Under the pieces are notes generated by a model. It saw nothing but the letters and a program-made list of their open reading frames with translations. It had not been told where the DNA came from and did not search any database. Positions 38,510 through 50,269 of a stretch of 64,000 bases of DNA are shown here, in pieces. Source of the DNA: Pseudopyrenochaeta lycopersici. Lineage: Eukaryota; Ascomycota; Dothideomycetes; Pleosporales; Pseudopyrenochaetaceae. Both the position numbers and the translations under genes were made by a program. The DNA lies in assembly GCA_003313425.1 (NCBI GenBank), contig NHZP01000006.1:930001-994000 (forward strand). Direction: 5' to 3'. Numbering within the stretch: the first letter of the stretch is position 1; each line of letters opens with the position of its first letter.

Positions 38510-39805
38510 TCAATATCCCAATTCACACGTTGTGACATCCTCCGCAAAGTGCTTCTCCCTATACGCTCTAGTCCACCACAAATACCATGGCACAACGTTC
38601 ATTTTGATCTTATGACCCAGCCACGGCGTATTCTGTACTGTTTTGACGACGCTCTGACTCTCGTCAAAGGCAGTATCGATGCGGGCTCTTCTCAACTTCT
38701 CATACGCGTCAAATGCCTCCTTTACCGGGACCTGATCCTCCCGCCTCGTCTCCATCCACTTCGCCAAACACCTTGCAAATAACACGCCATCCTCAAACAC
38801 AATTCCTGTACTCTCACCCTGCGGTGGCATCGCATGGGCCGAGTCTCCAATCAGCATCACACGGTCAGTCGCCCATTTTCCACCTTTACTCAACGTGAAG
38901 ACAGGCCACAGGAACAAATCCTCGGCATCTTCAATCAGATGCCTTATCAACGGGTTCGCAGCGCCGTCATATCGCTCTAACATTTCCTGGCGCGTTCTGG
39001 ACGCGTCGGCGCCAGCGGCTTTCCAGCCATTTCTGTCCGCGATCTCGGGGACTTGCATGAGTGCACCGACGTAGATGAATTCCTTGGTCGAGTCATGGAA
39101 GGAGGTTAAGAGGATCCCGCGGCGGCCAAAGTTCATGCCCGTAGCCTCGAAATGGGTCGCTTCGAGCTCACCTGTCTCCGTTGCTCGCCTCTTCGCAAAT
39201 CCGAATGCGTTGCAAATACCTGAGTACATACTCCTCCTCTCGGGTTCAACGTGATTCAGTCGTGTGAAGGAGTGTATGCCGTCGCAGCCGATCAATATAT
39301 CTCCTCTGGAGATGTCTCCATCTTCGAAATTGAGTGTTACGCCGCCACTATCTTCTTTGATGTCTATCGTCTTCTTTCCACAGATCAATTTGATGTTGGA
39401 GTGCTTCTCGATTGCAGCAAGTACGCCTTTCAATGCATCACCCCTTGTTATTCTCAGAGCAGTGAACGGAGGATTACCTAATCCTTTGCCTTCAGGGCCG
39501 CGGAAACTACTCTCTGCGATTTTCTGGTTGGTGTAGAGATCGAAGACTTCGACTGATAGACATTCTTTACCGTAATTCCTGGCGCGAATCTCATCTAGTG
39601 CCCCAAGATGGGACAACAGACGGAGGGCGTTGGGCGTCAAGTTAACTGCCCCGCCGATGGTTGCTGGTGCTGGTCGGATCTCATAGAGGATGATATTTGG
39701 TGGTGGACGTGAAGATGGAGCGAACTTTGTTAGGGACAGAGCTGTCGTAAGGCCAGCTATTCCGCCCCCTAGGATGATGATGTCCATTGCTTTCGTCGTC
39801 GCCAT
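38510..39805 (-). CDS. FAD-dependent monooxygenase (salicylate hydroxylase-like)
   Basis: Intronless, 431 aa. MDIIILGGGIAGLTTALSL gives the GxGxxG dinucleotide-binding motif. GDILIGCDGIHS is the DG motif and DRVMLIGDSAHAMPPQGES the GD motif that contacts the ribityl chain of FAD, so this is a class A flavoprotein hydroxylase. RITRGDALKGVL contains the conserved arginine region. These enzymes hydroxylate aromatic or other small substrates using NAD(P)H and oxygen, and many act in aromatic catabolism or secondary metabolism. No signal peptide is visible. No other catabolic or biosynthetic partner gene lies directly beside it, so the substrate cannot be inferred. The start is the first ATG, with a short tail before the nucleotide-binding strand. 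Confidence 0.88.
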   Translation of the reverse strand: MATTKAMDIIILGGGIAGLTTALSLTKFAPSSRPPPNIILYEIRPAPATIGGAVNLTPNALRLLSHLGALDEIRARNYGKECLSVEVFDLYTNQKIAESSFRGPEGKGLGNPPFTALRITRGDALKGVLAAIEKHSNIKLICGKKTIDIKEDSGGVTLNFEDGDISRGDILIGCDGIHSFTRLNHVEPERRSMYSGICNAFGFAKRRATETGELEATHFEATGMNFGRRGILLTSFHDSTKEFIYVGALMQVPEIADRNGWKAAGADASRTRQEMLERYDGAANPLIRHLIEDAEDLFLWPVFTLSKGGKWATDRVMLIGDSAHAMPPQGESTGIVFEDGVLFARCLAKWMETRREDQVPVKEAFDAYEKLRRARIDTAFDESQSVVKTVQNTPWLGHKIKMNVVPWYLWWTRAYREKHFAEDVTTCELGY

Positions 39806-40517
39806 TACACTCGTTTAGATTGACCAATCCGATACCAAGGGCGCCACAGTGCTGCTGAGAGAAGTGCAAGAGATTTATTGTTCATTGAGGATGATGTTAG
39901 CACAGCCTGACTAAAAGGGCTGAAGTGTGATTGCTGAGCGTCGCGACTATCGAAGATATCTACGCGGCATATGGACGGGAATGGTTTTACCGAAATATGT
40001 ATGTAGGCGTCAGTGTAACATTTCCTCGGGCCGTGAATGCGCTGACAAGGGTAAATGTCCGATTATTGTGAGGCCTTCGGCAAACGTTGGGGAACCGAAC
40101 ATTCAAACATGGAAGTCGTGGTGAGACCGAACGGATCATATCGAACGGTTCTTGACACCCTGCATGTGGGATTAACCCTTGTAAACCTTAGATAGTATCA
40201 AGCATCCACAAGCCTATCATTGTAAGTTTAAGGTAGCAATCCTACCGGATGTTTCGGGTGATCATCGAGAATTCCATGTTCCTAAAAATGGATCTATGCT
40301 TTGTGGGGCAGACACTTTCAAGAAGGCATGAACAACAACTGTTAACATGGTGACGGCACCAGATCCAGAATCTGCCGAGATGACATCGTGTCGAATTCCG
40401 CTAAGACCCTACTTAGCCTACAAACGCCGGATGCCTATGCGCTAACAAAACCTATAATATCCACACCGGCGCATTGATATATTCGTACAATCCACTGAAT
40501 GCCTTGACTCATCGCGC
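39806..40517. other. intergenic region FAD monooxygenase-BIG1
   Basis: 712 bp. It holds the promoter of the monooxygenase and the 3' flank of BIG1. No gene, repeat or clear motif is seen. Confidence 0.55.
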
Positions 40518-41472
40518 TTACTGCTTCTTCTGCGCGTTCGGGCCCATTTCTTTGCTGAAGGCGTAATACGACACTTCGAGGCTGGTGAGCGCCCTTATGC
40601 CGACAAGGAGGATAAGGAAAAGCGGGATGATGGCAGCAAATCCCATGAATAGCCCGGGAGTAAAGTACTGATATCTCTCAAAGAGACCACCCTCCGTCGA
40701 GTTCGCTCGCTTGATATGAGACGAGAGATCGCGCTTCAACTCCATCTGGACCGCGTCTCCGAATGATTTCTCTGCATCGTATGAGTATTGCTCCTGCTCA
40801 AGCTGTGCCTTGGCTTGTGACTCGGTTGGTGGAGTGGTGATGTAGACGACGGTATAGTCCTGAGGCTTTGCACGACTGACGATTTGATCGAATTCAGCGT
40901 CTGTGGCGGTCAATAGCCGTTTTCTGCATGTCCAAAATCAATCCTTACCGTCTGACTGGAGCTGGTAGGTTCTAAGCGCCTTTGCCGCAGCTGGTGTTTG
41001 GGAGCTTATCCTCGTGAACCATGTCGACTTGTCCTGGTCGCTAGTGGGGGCGCAGTTGGACTGCAGATATGCCATGATTGCTGCTCCATCAACCCTTCCG
41101 ACTATATCCGATACAGCGAAAGTAGTCTTTATTTCTGCATGCTTGCCTCCCATGTACTGGCTCAAGTATGGCGTGGATCGGCCGTCTTCGTAGTCGGCGG
41201 AGGAGACTCCCTCTTGTTCCACGATAACGTACGAGTGAGTTGGGCAGTGTTTCAAAGCGCCAAGCACATCGGCGGTGACTTTGGACGATTCTGCTACTGA
41301 GGTGTCGGTAGTGTCGACAAGCAGCCTGCGAGCGTTAGCCTGGAGATATGATGACGCGCTCCCACGGTGCGTACTCGGCAGTGGAGAAGAGGAAGAAAGG
41401 CGACGTGTTGCGAAAGGCAAGCGCCGAAGGCAACGCTGCTAGAGCGAGAGCGCCAACCAATGTCTTTGCCAT
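40518..41472 (-). CDS. BIG1: BIG1-type ER membrane protein (Ac45/VOA1 transmembrane domain)
   Basis: Exons 41472-41375, 41325-40949 and 40900-40518 give 285 aa. A signal peptide (MAKTLVGALALAALPSALA) precedes AFRNTSPFFLFSTAE, a hallmark of fungal BIG1. A lumenal region of about 190 residues follows. The C-terminal YFTPGLFMGFAAIIPLFLIL / LVGIRALTSLEVSYYAFSKE anchor matches the Ac45/VOA1 transmembrane domain, and the end is GPNAQKKQ, a basic ER-retrieval-like tail. Yeast Big1 is an ER protein needed for normal beta-1,6-glucan; related Voa1 assists V-ATPase assembly. The second intron is read as 48 nt (40948-40901); an alternative acceptor would make it an implausible 25 nt. It diverges from the FAP1 gene across 501 bp. 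Confidence 0.85.
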
Positions 41473-41973
41473 GTTGTGATAGATGAGTTGGTGGTGAGGT
41501 TCAACGATATGGAGCTCAGACGCTGCGACAAGCGCACTGCCCAAGCTGATTACCCGACAATTCGCCGGTTGGAGGCTATGACGCGCTTTCCCCATCTGTG
41601 AAATTCCGCAGCTGTCGAACAGTCACCGCATGCTCAATCAGATTACCGCTCGCTTGCGCCACCACAACCTGAGGGCCCGGCAGACTGTGCCTGGATGCCT
41701 GTGCTATGAGTGCAAATTGACTCATCCCCCAGCACGTTCTGGAAGCACGTGCTAGCGTGCATCTTCAAGAGGCAAGAGTGTATAATTGCTCGCCACTGCA
41801 GCATCTCGTCGCTACCTCTGAAGCTTACGTTTTCTTTCTTTTTCAGTTCCATAGGCCGTACATTTATTAGAGCCTGTACATTAAGCGCCCTTTTTTTGAA
41901 ACATCGGCCCGAAGGCCTTCGCAGTATAATCAACAACGTGCCAACCTCACCGACGGCCGTCGATTTGCGCAAT
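41473..41973. promoter_or_regulatory. bidirectional promoter region BIG1 / FAP1
   Basis: 501 bp between divergent start codons. A frame open from 41710 runs into the FAP1 N-terminus but lacks any conserved residue before the chosen ATG. No individual factor site is claimed. Confidence 0.5.
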
Positions 41974-44900
41974 ATGTCGACTGTCACCACAGCCCAGCCA
42001 GCAGTCTCAGCTCCGGCGGACGCCCCAAGAGGATCACAGAGGCGGCGACGCCCACGTAATCGAAACGGGCAAGGCGTTGCACAGTCAGATCAGCAGCAAG
42101 AGGAGGGGCAAGTTGAGCAGCAATCCCAAAGAGGTGGACGAAGCGGTCGAGGGCGGGGCAGAGGACGGGGAGCCCACAACGATGCTGGAAGGCCTCCAGT
42201 ACATGATGCATCCGCGGTGCTCGAAATAGTGCCACCATCTGTACAGGAGGCATCGCATCGAGCTGTTAGAGGTGGTCGCGGTCGTGGACGTGGGAGGGGA
42301 GGCGTGGAGCGGTTCCCACCACGTATGGCCGCTGGAGGTCGGCAATTTGGAGGACAATTGACAATTGAGGATGATGCCGCTTCAAGGACTTCTCAGGTAT
42401 GTGATCAAGGTCGTAGTCACAACACGGTTTCATAATTACAAGTACTTGCCCAGCGATTGAGTATACTAACCCAGCACAGGAAACATCAAGCTTACAGGCA
42501 GATGCTGCCCCATTTCAACCAGGCCAACCTCTTGTTCCACGCAAGCCACGGCCTCCACGCGAGAAGAAACCACAAGCCCCAAAGTCAAGCGCACCCGATA
42601 TCGCTACCAGAACACATGAAGATATTGACAATGGCCACTACGAATGTGCTATTTGTACGGAAGATGTCAAGAGACACTCGCGAGGAGTCTGGTCCTGCAG
42701 AACGTGTTGGACTGTATTCCATCTGGGCTGCATCAAGAAATGGTCGACCAACGAGGGTTCTGCAGCGGCACGCCAACAGGCTCAAGACGGAGAGCTGCCG
42801 CCTCCGAGACAGTGGCGCTGTCCTGGATGCAATTTACCAAAGGACGTCCTACCGAAAAACTTCCACTGTTGGTGTGAGAAAGAGCTAGATCCAAAGTCAT
42901 TGTCGGGACTTCCACCGTTCTCATGTGGCCAGACTTGTGCTCGACCCCGGATTTTACCCAAAAAATGCCCTCATCCCTGTAGCAATACGTGCCATGCTGG
43001 TCCTTGCCCGCCTTGCGGCTTGATGGGACCCACGCAGAGCTGCTTCTGTGGTAAGAGGTCAACTACCCGCCGCTGTGTAGACACCGATTACGAGCATGGC
43101 TGGAGTTGCGCCGAAGTCTGTGGTGGATTGATGCCTTGTGGGGAGCACCGCTGCTCACGAAGATGCCACGACGGCCCTTGTGGATCTTGCGAGGTGCGTG
43201 TTCCGGCAAGATGTTACTGTGGTCAGTCACAGAAAGACATTCTATGCTGCGATCAAGCAAAAGAAAAACAAAGCAGTCACATCCACATCGCAGCGGATGG
43301 CTCGGCAACCACCGAGCATTGGACTGGAATATTTGAGTGTCTCAATGTTTGTGGCCGGCCATTTGATTGCGGCAAGCACACGTGCAAGAAGTTCTGCCAT
43401 CAACAAGATGCTCAAGCTCCCCGTTGTCCGCGATCTCCAGACGTTGTTACCCGCTGTCCATGTGGCAAAACCCCACTAGGTCAGATATCTGGTGCTGCGC
43501 GAACATCCTGCGAGGATTCAATACCAAATTGCGATAAACCCTGTGGGCAGGCACTTGCTTGCGGACACCGTTGCCAACAACATTGCCACCAAGGAGCTTG
43601 TCGACCCTGCTTGCAGAAAGTCACAATCTCATGCAGATGTGGACGGACAGAGTCTTCGAGCATTTGCCATCAAGGTGGTGTTGAAGCTCCGCAATGTATG
43701 CGCATCTGTCGTGTCTCACTGAACTGTGGACGCCACGAATGTGGAGATCGCTGCTGTGCTGGTGAGCGCAAGGCAGCTGAGCGTCAGTCCAATCGCCGCA
43801 AAGCGAGACCGCTTGATTCAGCACCTCGCCAGACTGGGGAGAACTTCGAAGCTGTAAGTTGATTTCAAGTGTTCTAATTGGGTTTCTGGCATTTTTTTTG
43901 GAAGCTTTTCAATCATCTCGCCAATACACAAAGTGATACGATTTACTATGTGGCTGTTAAATTGGCTCACCATATTTAAGTACCCTACTAACGACTTATA
44001 GGAACACATTTGTACCCGAAGCTGCGGACGCCAATTGAAATGTGGAAACCCTGAGCACCGCTGTCAGGAGCTTTGTCACAAAGGCCCTTGCGGGACATGT
44101 CGCGATGCCATCTTCGATGAACTTAGCTGCCATTGCGGCAGAACTGTTCTACAACCCCCATTACCATGCGGCACGAAGCCTCCGCTATGTCGCCACAAGT
44201 GCGAGCGACCCAAGGACTGTGGTCACCCGCAATTGGACCACAGTTGTCACGGAGACGACCAGGACTGCCCAAAGTGTGCATATTTGACAACGAAAACATG
44301 TTCATGTGGCAAGAACGTCCTAAAAAACCAACCGTGTTGGCTCAGTGAGGTCCGCTGTGGTCAAATCTGCGGACGGACTCTCCGATGCGGAACCCATAAA
44401 TGTCAGAAGCAATGTCACCGTCCTGGAGAATGCGAAGAGCCCTGTACGCAAGCTTGCGGGAAAGAGCTCGGCGTCTGCGGTCACTCATGCATGGATCTTT
44501 GCCATTTCCCTTCTATATGCAAAGAAGAGAAGCCTTGTCAGCACAAGATCTTCGTCACCTGTGAATGCCAGAGGATTAAGCAGGAAGCTAAATGCAATGC
44601 TTTCAAAAACGGTGAAGGAAATTTGAAGAAGGTACTGAAATGCGACGACGAATGCGCGCGCCTGGAGCGCAATCACAAACTGGCGCTTGCTCTGAACGTC
44701 GACCCGGATCACCAAAACGATCATATTCCCTATTCGGATGCCACTTTGAACATGTATCAACAAAATTCTACCTGGGCAGCTCCACAAGAGAAACAACTCA
44801 GACTCTTTGCCGCGGACCCAGAGGAACGACGTTTAAGATTCAAGCCCATGCCTGGAAACCAACGAGCTTTCGTCCACTCACTTGCAGAAGATTTCGGGTT

Positions 44901-45771
44901 CGACTCAGAATCTATGGACCCGGAACCTCATCGACATGTCGCAATCTTCAAAACCCCTCGGTTTGTGATGGCACCTATGAAGACTCTGGCGGAATGTGCA
45001 AGGACTCGTCAAGTACAGCAGCGTATGACCCCTGCACCAGCAGCTACTTCTACGGCTACATTGCGTCCGAAACCCAGCAATACGAACGGTGATCCGTACA
45101 ATGCCTTTCTGATCATGAACCCACGCTTCGCCTTGACTATCGAAGAAGTCAACGCTGTGGTGAAGAGCGTACTGGCAACGACGTCCTTCCGTCTAGAATT
45201 GGAGGTGAATTTTCTTCCTAGTGAAGCCGTTGCGCTGAAGCCGCCTCTAGCTGCACGCCTTAGCATGCCAGACCGGGAGATGCAAACATTACTTGAGTCT
45301 GTCAAGGATTCGTTATCTCAAGCTCTCACTTCACAAAAAATTGGCAAGCTGCAACTGGCGCGTCTCGATTCCTCTCTCAATGTGCTCCGTAAAGAGTCAG
45401 ATATTGGACCTGGTTCGGGCTGGAGCCAAGTTGCTGCTTCAAAGGGAACCCCTCTACGTCAGCTACCACGGAGCATGCCATTTGGTAACAAGGGTGGTTT
45501 TGCTGTCCTTAGCTTAAGTAGCACGCGGAAGAAAAAGGAGAAAGCGACTGAGGTTGTGGAAGACTGGGAAGCAGCAGAAGAGGAGGAAGAGCAGAGGGAG
45601 AGAGTCAGTGGCGCCAATAGTGGCGTGGTAAGCGAAGACGAGGCCATGCATTCGCGCCCACGTAGCGCGGTTGGACATGATGATGAACAGCCTCATGAGC
45701 ATACAAAAGTGGAGGTTCCTCTGGTCATGAAGCCGACGCTAGGACGCTGGGCAGACCTGGACGATGATTGA
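41974..45771 (+). CDS. FAP1: NF-X1-type zinc finger protein with RING-like and R3H domains
   Basis: Exons 41974-42396, 42480-43853 and 44002-45771 give 1188 aa. The N-terminus is Arg/Gly-rich (RGG-type repeats), suggesting RNA contact. A RING/PHD-like domain starts near residue 194 (YECAICTED, WSCRTCWTVFHLGCIKKW, WRCPGCN). A long array of NF-X1 zinc fingers follows, each with a pattern like CGxHxCxxxCHxGxCxxC (e.g. CGEHRCSRRCHDGPCGSC, CGKHTCKKFCHQ, CGHRCQQHCHQGACRPC, CGTHKCQKQCHRPGEC, CGHSCMDLCHFPSIC). An R3H domain lies near residues 865-935 (RFKPMPGNQRAFVHSLAEDF). The Glu-rich tail ends GRWADLDDD. Yeast Fap1 is cytosolic/nuclear and binds the FKBP12 prolyl isomerase; NF-X1 relatives act as transcription repressors or E3 ligases. 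Introns are 83 and 148 nt. Confidence 0.92.
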
Positions 45772-45987
45772 ATAGATTACATATGGCCTAGCCTAAAAAG
45801 AATCACAGTTGTTTCATGAGCCTGATGGGTTAACCTCGCTATGGATAAGATGCTGAGCGCTTTGAATAGAACTTAATGAGGTAGTGCTGTGAGACAACTG
45901 TCAGTCAGAAATCTGCCCCTTGGTCACATCTTGTTCTTCTTCTTCATCTTCATCTCTTATCTCTTCTGCACTTGAAACCTCATTCAA

Positions 45988-46362
45988 TTAAGCAATCTTG
46001 CCAACAACGCGATCAAAGTGCTCGAAGACAAATTTTCCCCCAACAAAGCAGGTCGCAATCCACTTCCACCACGCCACACTCAAAACACTGACGCCATGCT
46101 CTTTCAGCCTTCTCGTAAAGATGGCGGTCTCGATGGTATGAGCAGGAAAGAGGATGTAAAAGAGCCCATTTTGGATCCATCTCGCTGCCGTCAAAGCCGT
46201 AGCCGATCGTGACAAGACATAGTCATAGAGTGGGGAACCTGGAGAGATGACCTCGCGCCGGGTGGTGAGGGCCATAATAATGCCAACAATGATTATGGGC
46301 TTCAGTTGGGGATGGCCAGGTGCGATGTAAGTGTTGTTCAGATTCTTGGGCCGGGCTGTCAT
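45988..46362 (-). CDS. small integral membrane protein, function unknown
   Basis: Intronless, 124 aa starting MTARPKNLNNTYIAPGHPQL; an internal Met at residue 30 is an alternative start. Three hydrophobic segments are visible: PIIIVGIIMALTT, RWIQNGLFYILFPAHTIETA and VAWWKWIATCFVGGKFVFEHF. The pairing of a membrane helix containing HxxE with a following basic HG loop (RRLKEHGVSVLS) and a WWKW helix recalls small TMEM254/DUF4499-like proteins, but I am not certain. It converges on FAP1 with 216 bp between the stops. Location and role are not predictable beyond a membrane. Confidence 0.65.
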   Translation of the reverse strand: MTARPKNLNNTYIAPGHPQLKPIIIVGIIMALTTRREVISPGSPLYDYVLSRSATALTAARWIQNGLFYILFPAHTIETAIFTRRLKEHGVSVLSVAWWKWIATCFVGGKFVFEHFDRVVGKIA

Positions 46363-47511
46363 GGTGAATTGCGTATGTCGGTTCTACTCGAAGAATGTAC
46401 TTTGCTGTCCCAGAATGCTCGTGCTATACGTGAGTCTGGCCTCTTTCTCCAATGCAAGATAGATATCGATTCCTACAGCTTAAATCTGTGGACGTCGCGT
46501 TCCGAGAGCTATATAGATGCTTTGGTGTGGGGTCGGGCGGGACGGGGGCGGAACAGGGTGGTGACCGCCTCGGTAGATGATTGCCAAGATTCATTCACTC
46601 TCCTCAGCGCGCTAGTTGCGAGTCAGTGTATCAGTATCATCAATAACGCCGACAAGGCTCCTTAGAATCCAGCCCAAACCTGGTGTTAATTTGATGAGGC
46701 TAAACCTTTTATGTGTAATTCGCATATCCCAAGCAATCGCCAGTGCTCCACTTTCGGATCTTATCTGGTGTGACTTCCCTAAGTGGCAAATCCTCCAAAA
46801 GCTGTCGATAGCTGGAACCACTGCAAACCACACTTAGGGCTGGTGCTATGCAGCTCCGTACGATCACGTGAAATCTGCTCAGTCTATTGGCCTGTCAGCT
46901 AGGCGCCCGTGTGCGGCGAGGCCTCTTATGCAGCCGGCTGTCACACTGAGGTGTGATACACAAATGTGCTGATGGCTACGCCTATGGCGGGGCTGAAGTG
47001 TAAGATCTGGACTGCGATAAGATTGGGAGAAGATTAGCGAGGGCACAGGTGGTTCTTGCCTCATCATTCTCCGGCCCTTCCACCACCTCGAGAATTCTTC
47101 CCGGGCCACGACTCTCCTGTTCATGTTTGTAGCTGGCTTAACGACTGATAAAGACCGCTTCGCACTATCGCATCCACCATGGCTTATTTTGAATCCGTTT
47201 ACCCGCGAGACGATGAAGAGGACTAGGTCCACAAAGCCACAGCCAAATCTCTGCCCCGCCCCTTCGCCTCTGGAGGCCGGAGGCATCTAGGATGTCAGTC
47301 GTGGAATCCGAGAACTCTACACGAATACGAGACTTTTACGATGTCAATAAACATGCTCAACTACCATCTGCAATCCGAGATCTCTAAGAGGGCTCGGGAT
47401 TTCTAAGACCTCATCTGCAGGTCGTGCTGGAATTATCCAATGTATTGACAATAGGACCGACCGTCTCATGATACGTTGAGAGTTTCTCCACACTGATTTC
47501 TTGTCGCCCTA
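46363..47511. other. intergenic region, gene-sparse
   Basis: 1.15 kb without a supported gene. The minus-strand open frame 46879-47286 (135 codons) and several plus-strand frames of about 75-119 codons show no domain. This begins a roughly 7-kb low-density accessory stretch. Confidence 0.5.
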
Positions 47512-47975
47512 GCACGCATCTCGAACTACGTTCGCACCTTAGTAGGAAATTACAAAGCTGCCAATAGCTCAATGTGTGGCACTGAGCCCATGTTCATTCA
47601 ATCCTGCTTCCCATCGTTACAGCGCTTCGGCATCCAGCATCGCACGTACTTCGACTATCTCCAGTGTTCACATCTCCTTTACCTTGATTCTTTGGCAGTC
47701 TTCATTCCCTGACCTTGCATGCCCACGACTGCGCGGCTCCTGCGCCACCAACGCATCTACCCTGACTGCCCATGCCCGAAGTCGATTGACAGCCTGCAGA
47801 TGCGGACCCCGTTCCCGGAACTGGCAAAGAGCTTCGCGACTACAGATGTCCTGATGCGCGCGACTACAAACACGGAGATGTGCCGTTGTGGCGAGTCCAC
47901 ATTTCATGCACGAGATTCGTGTGGCGTGATCCTATTGGTGCAAAAGAAGTAACTCTGCTGGAAGCTCTCGTTTAG
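47512..47975 (+). pseudogene. possible gene relic or unresolved small gene
   Basis: Two coding-like segments flank each other. From a CCCTAG acceptor at 47511, a frame reads RISNYVRTLVGNYKAANSSM then FIQSCFPSLQRFGIQHRTYF, up to a possible GTGTTC donor near 47673. After a GATTGACAG acceptor (47791), another frame reads VPGTGKELRDYRCPDARDYK then GDVPLWRVHISCTRFVWRDP and stops at 47975. No start is seen, and the joint between the two is not established. I recognise no family. It could be a decayed gene, an orphan gene whose 5' exons I miss, or chance. Confidence 0.25.
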
Positions 47976-48589
47976 GGAACAACGGCAAGTGCCCTTCATG
48001 GATCAACCCTCAAGCTGTACAGCCATCGATGGAAAGATGGATTCCTACTTGAACAGGAAATATCTGCACGTGGACATAGCTTCGTCGCTTTGGGATACGA
48101 ACAAAGGAGTGGGCAAATTGGTGGCGACCCGAACCGCAGGTACTCCGGCGAGCTTGAAATAAGCCATCAATTTGAAAGCCAATAGCTGAAGCTCCCCACG
48201 TATATCACGGAATATCTTACTAAGAGTCGTTGCAATAAAAGAAGTAGAAGTAAAATCAGGCAAAAGTTAAGTATCTCAAAATCCTAGGCTTGGTGGGCAA
48301 TGGCTCTGAAGCTTGTGCGCCTCTGATTTTGTGTCTTTCGGGACTTCACTCTACTTAGATCACAGATTTTCCCGCTTGTGTACGTCACCTCTCAAGCCCC
48401 GTCAATGTTTTACAACAGCGAAGCGCATTTCTCGCACAGAGAGGCGACAGAATAGGGGTAATCGATATAATGAAGCAATGCACTAAATGCAAAGTAAGGA
48501 AAGCAGTGTCTGTACAATCTGGTTATTTACAGGTTGCTTCTCTTATATGTACAACAATCCGGGTTTCTCGCCCCTGTTTGCGTTTTCGC
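47976..48589. other. intergenic region 3' of xylanase
   Basis: 614 bp, no gene. At 48452-48467 it has ATAGGGGTAATCGATA, which resembles the second repeat plus flank upstream of the serine dehydratase (31771-31785) with one extra G. No function is assigned. Confidence 0.5.
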
Positions 48590-49781
48590 TCACACCAGCG
48601 TGACATTTTTTCCATTCAGAACATCCAAGAATGCCGTGTATGCAGGCTTCTTCTGGAAGTTATCGTTCCACAATAGAGCCGAGCCTTCACCGCTGAAGGT
48701 TTGGGGAACCCACGAGTACTTGTCGGCAATACCCTACGTCCTCGGTCAGCTACTTTGTTCTATTGGTCACATTTCAGATAGACTTACCCAGATGGTGATA
48801 CCAACGCAGCGCTGGACATTGAGGCAAGACTGTGCAACGCGTGCCCAAGCAGCAGCCGCGTCATTCAACTTCTGTGTAGTGCTTGGAGTTTTCGATCGAA
48901 TGTCGACCTCTGTATATGCAACGTCAACACCCAAGTTAGCATAGTCCTGGAGTGTCTTGGTTAAGATTGCGACACTAGGAGTGACAGTGCTCTGCGTGCC
49001 GGTTGGCTCGGATACCAGATGACCCTGTAGACCGACACCGTCGATCTTGACGCCCCACGACTGCACGAGCTTGACGATGCGGAGAGCGCCCCTGTGCTTC
49101 GCCTCTCCGTACTCGAGGTTGTAGTCATTATAATAAAGCTTAGCGGCTGGGTCGGCAGCGGCAGCCATACGGAATGCGATAGGCAGGTACTGTTCGCCGA
49201 TTACGCGGAGGAAAACGTTGTCTCTGTTTGTTCCATCTTCGTTGAGTGCTATTTATATTGTGTCAGTTTCGTTTTTCTTACTTTGATTCATTGTCTCCTG
49301 CATGCAGCTTACCCTCGTTGACAACATCCCAGTGTGTGCACTTCCCCTTGTACCTTCCCATGACCTGCTTGATATGGTTCTCCATCACACTCATCAACGT
49401 CGCATTGTTGTTGATTTGGTTGACCCAGTTAGGCAACTGGCTGTACCAAACTAATGTATGGCAACGCATTTGCTTGTTATTTTGCGTCGCAAAGTTGGAA
49501 ATCTGGTCTGCATTGCCCCAGCTGAATGATCCTCGGTTGGGCTCAGTAGCATCCCATTTCATGGCATTCTCAGGGGTGATAGAGCCGAACTCGGCCGACT
49601 TGATGATGTTTTGCTCGGTGTTGTCGCTACGGATGGTGAGCGAGGTACCGATGTAGGAACGGCCTTTGGCTACAATGGCGGCGTTGAGAGTGTTGGCTTG
49701 ACGGGCTTCGAGGACGTATGATGGGGCAGCAACGGTGCTGCTGACGAGAGCTAGAGCAGTAGTGAGGCTTGAGAACAGCAT
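48590..49781 (-). CDS. secreted endo-1,4-beta-xylanase, GH10
   Basis: Exons 49781-49313, 49248-48788 and 48733-48590 give 357 aa. [20 protein letters not shown] is a signal peptide, perhaps followed by a LEAR pro-site. The mature part is a GH10 barrel: [43 protein letters not shown] with acid/base Glu156, [18 protein letters not shown], and AYTEVDIR with nucleophile Glu270. After a 54-nt intron it ends [11 protein letters not shown] and [13 protein letters not shown]. No carbohydrate-binding module is present. The enzyme cuts xylan in plant cell walls outside the cell, as expected for a plant-associated or litter fungus. A TATA box sits about 60 bp upstream. The family assignment is secure. 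Confidence 0.95.
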
Positions 49782-49841
49782 CGTGGGCTTTTGGTGTCAG
49801 GACCTGATCTATCTACATCGATTTGGTGCGACAAAGTTCTC

Positions 49842-49847
49842 TATATA
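49842..49847 (-). promoter_or_regulatory. TATA box of the xylanase gene
   Basis: TATATA (palindromic, read on the minus strand) begins about 60 bp upstream of the xylanase ATG, a typical distance for inducible fungal hydrolase genes. Confidence 0.55.
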
Positions 49848-50083
49848 GTTCTCCCATGATCCAGGACGACGTTCAATGCTGTTCCGGGTACGCATCTATT
49901 CCTTTCCAGGCATAACACAATACCCGTCTTGACATGTTCATCGTAGAGTAGCTTAACCGTATAGCAACAGTCAGTATAAGCGGTCCTTATTAGCGGGCGA
50001 TCCACATGTGACATTTGGAGAGATGAAAACCCATTTGGCAGGGACTACGCGGCATGTAAGGCACTTCGGAGATATTGCATTCG

Positions 50084-50093
50084 ATTAAAAGCC
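50084..50093 (-). promoter_or_regulatory. candidate XlnR/Xyr1-type site
   Basis: The minus strand reads GGCTTTTAAT, fitting the degenerate GGC(A/T)4 type of xylanase-regulator site, about 300 bp upstream of the xylanase ATG. The motif is short, so a chance match is quite possible. Confidence 0.25.
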
Positions 50094-50269
50094 GCCCCAT
50101 GGGCCCGTTCGCAGTCCGGGGTAGCGGCTCAAGAGCGCCTCCGCTGTGCGGCTATTGTCCTTTTTATCCGTGGAAGAGGCCCGAGCTAGAGTTCCCCGCA
50201 GCAGTGACCGTTGACTACATATACGAGATGAATATGAGAAGTGGGCTACGCAGAATGAACCGGATGTTC

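Larger units (their letters stand above)
49782..50269. other. intergenic region, xylanase promoter and P450 3' flank
   Basis: 488 bp. It carries the promoter of the minus-strand xylanase gene (two elements annotated separately) and the 3' end of the P450 gene. Confidence 0.6.

Noticed and set aside
40901..40948. A 25-nt intron in BIG1 (to the first AG)
   Set aside because: Below plausible intron size; the 48-nt reading keeps frame into the conserved C-terminal part.
42100..42330. Repeated GGTCGxGG-like sequence in FAP1 exon 1
   Set aside because: Simply encodes Arg/Gly repeats of an RGG-type N-terminus; not a mobile element or CRISPR-like array.
46879..47286. 135-codon minus-strand frame
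   Set aside because: Arg/Ser-rich chance-like translation with no motif and no transcript signals.
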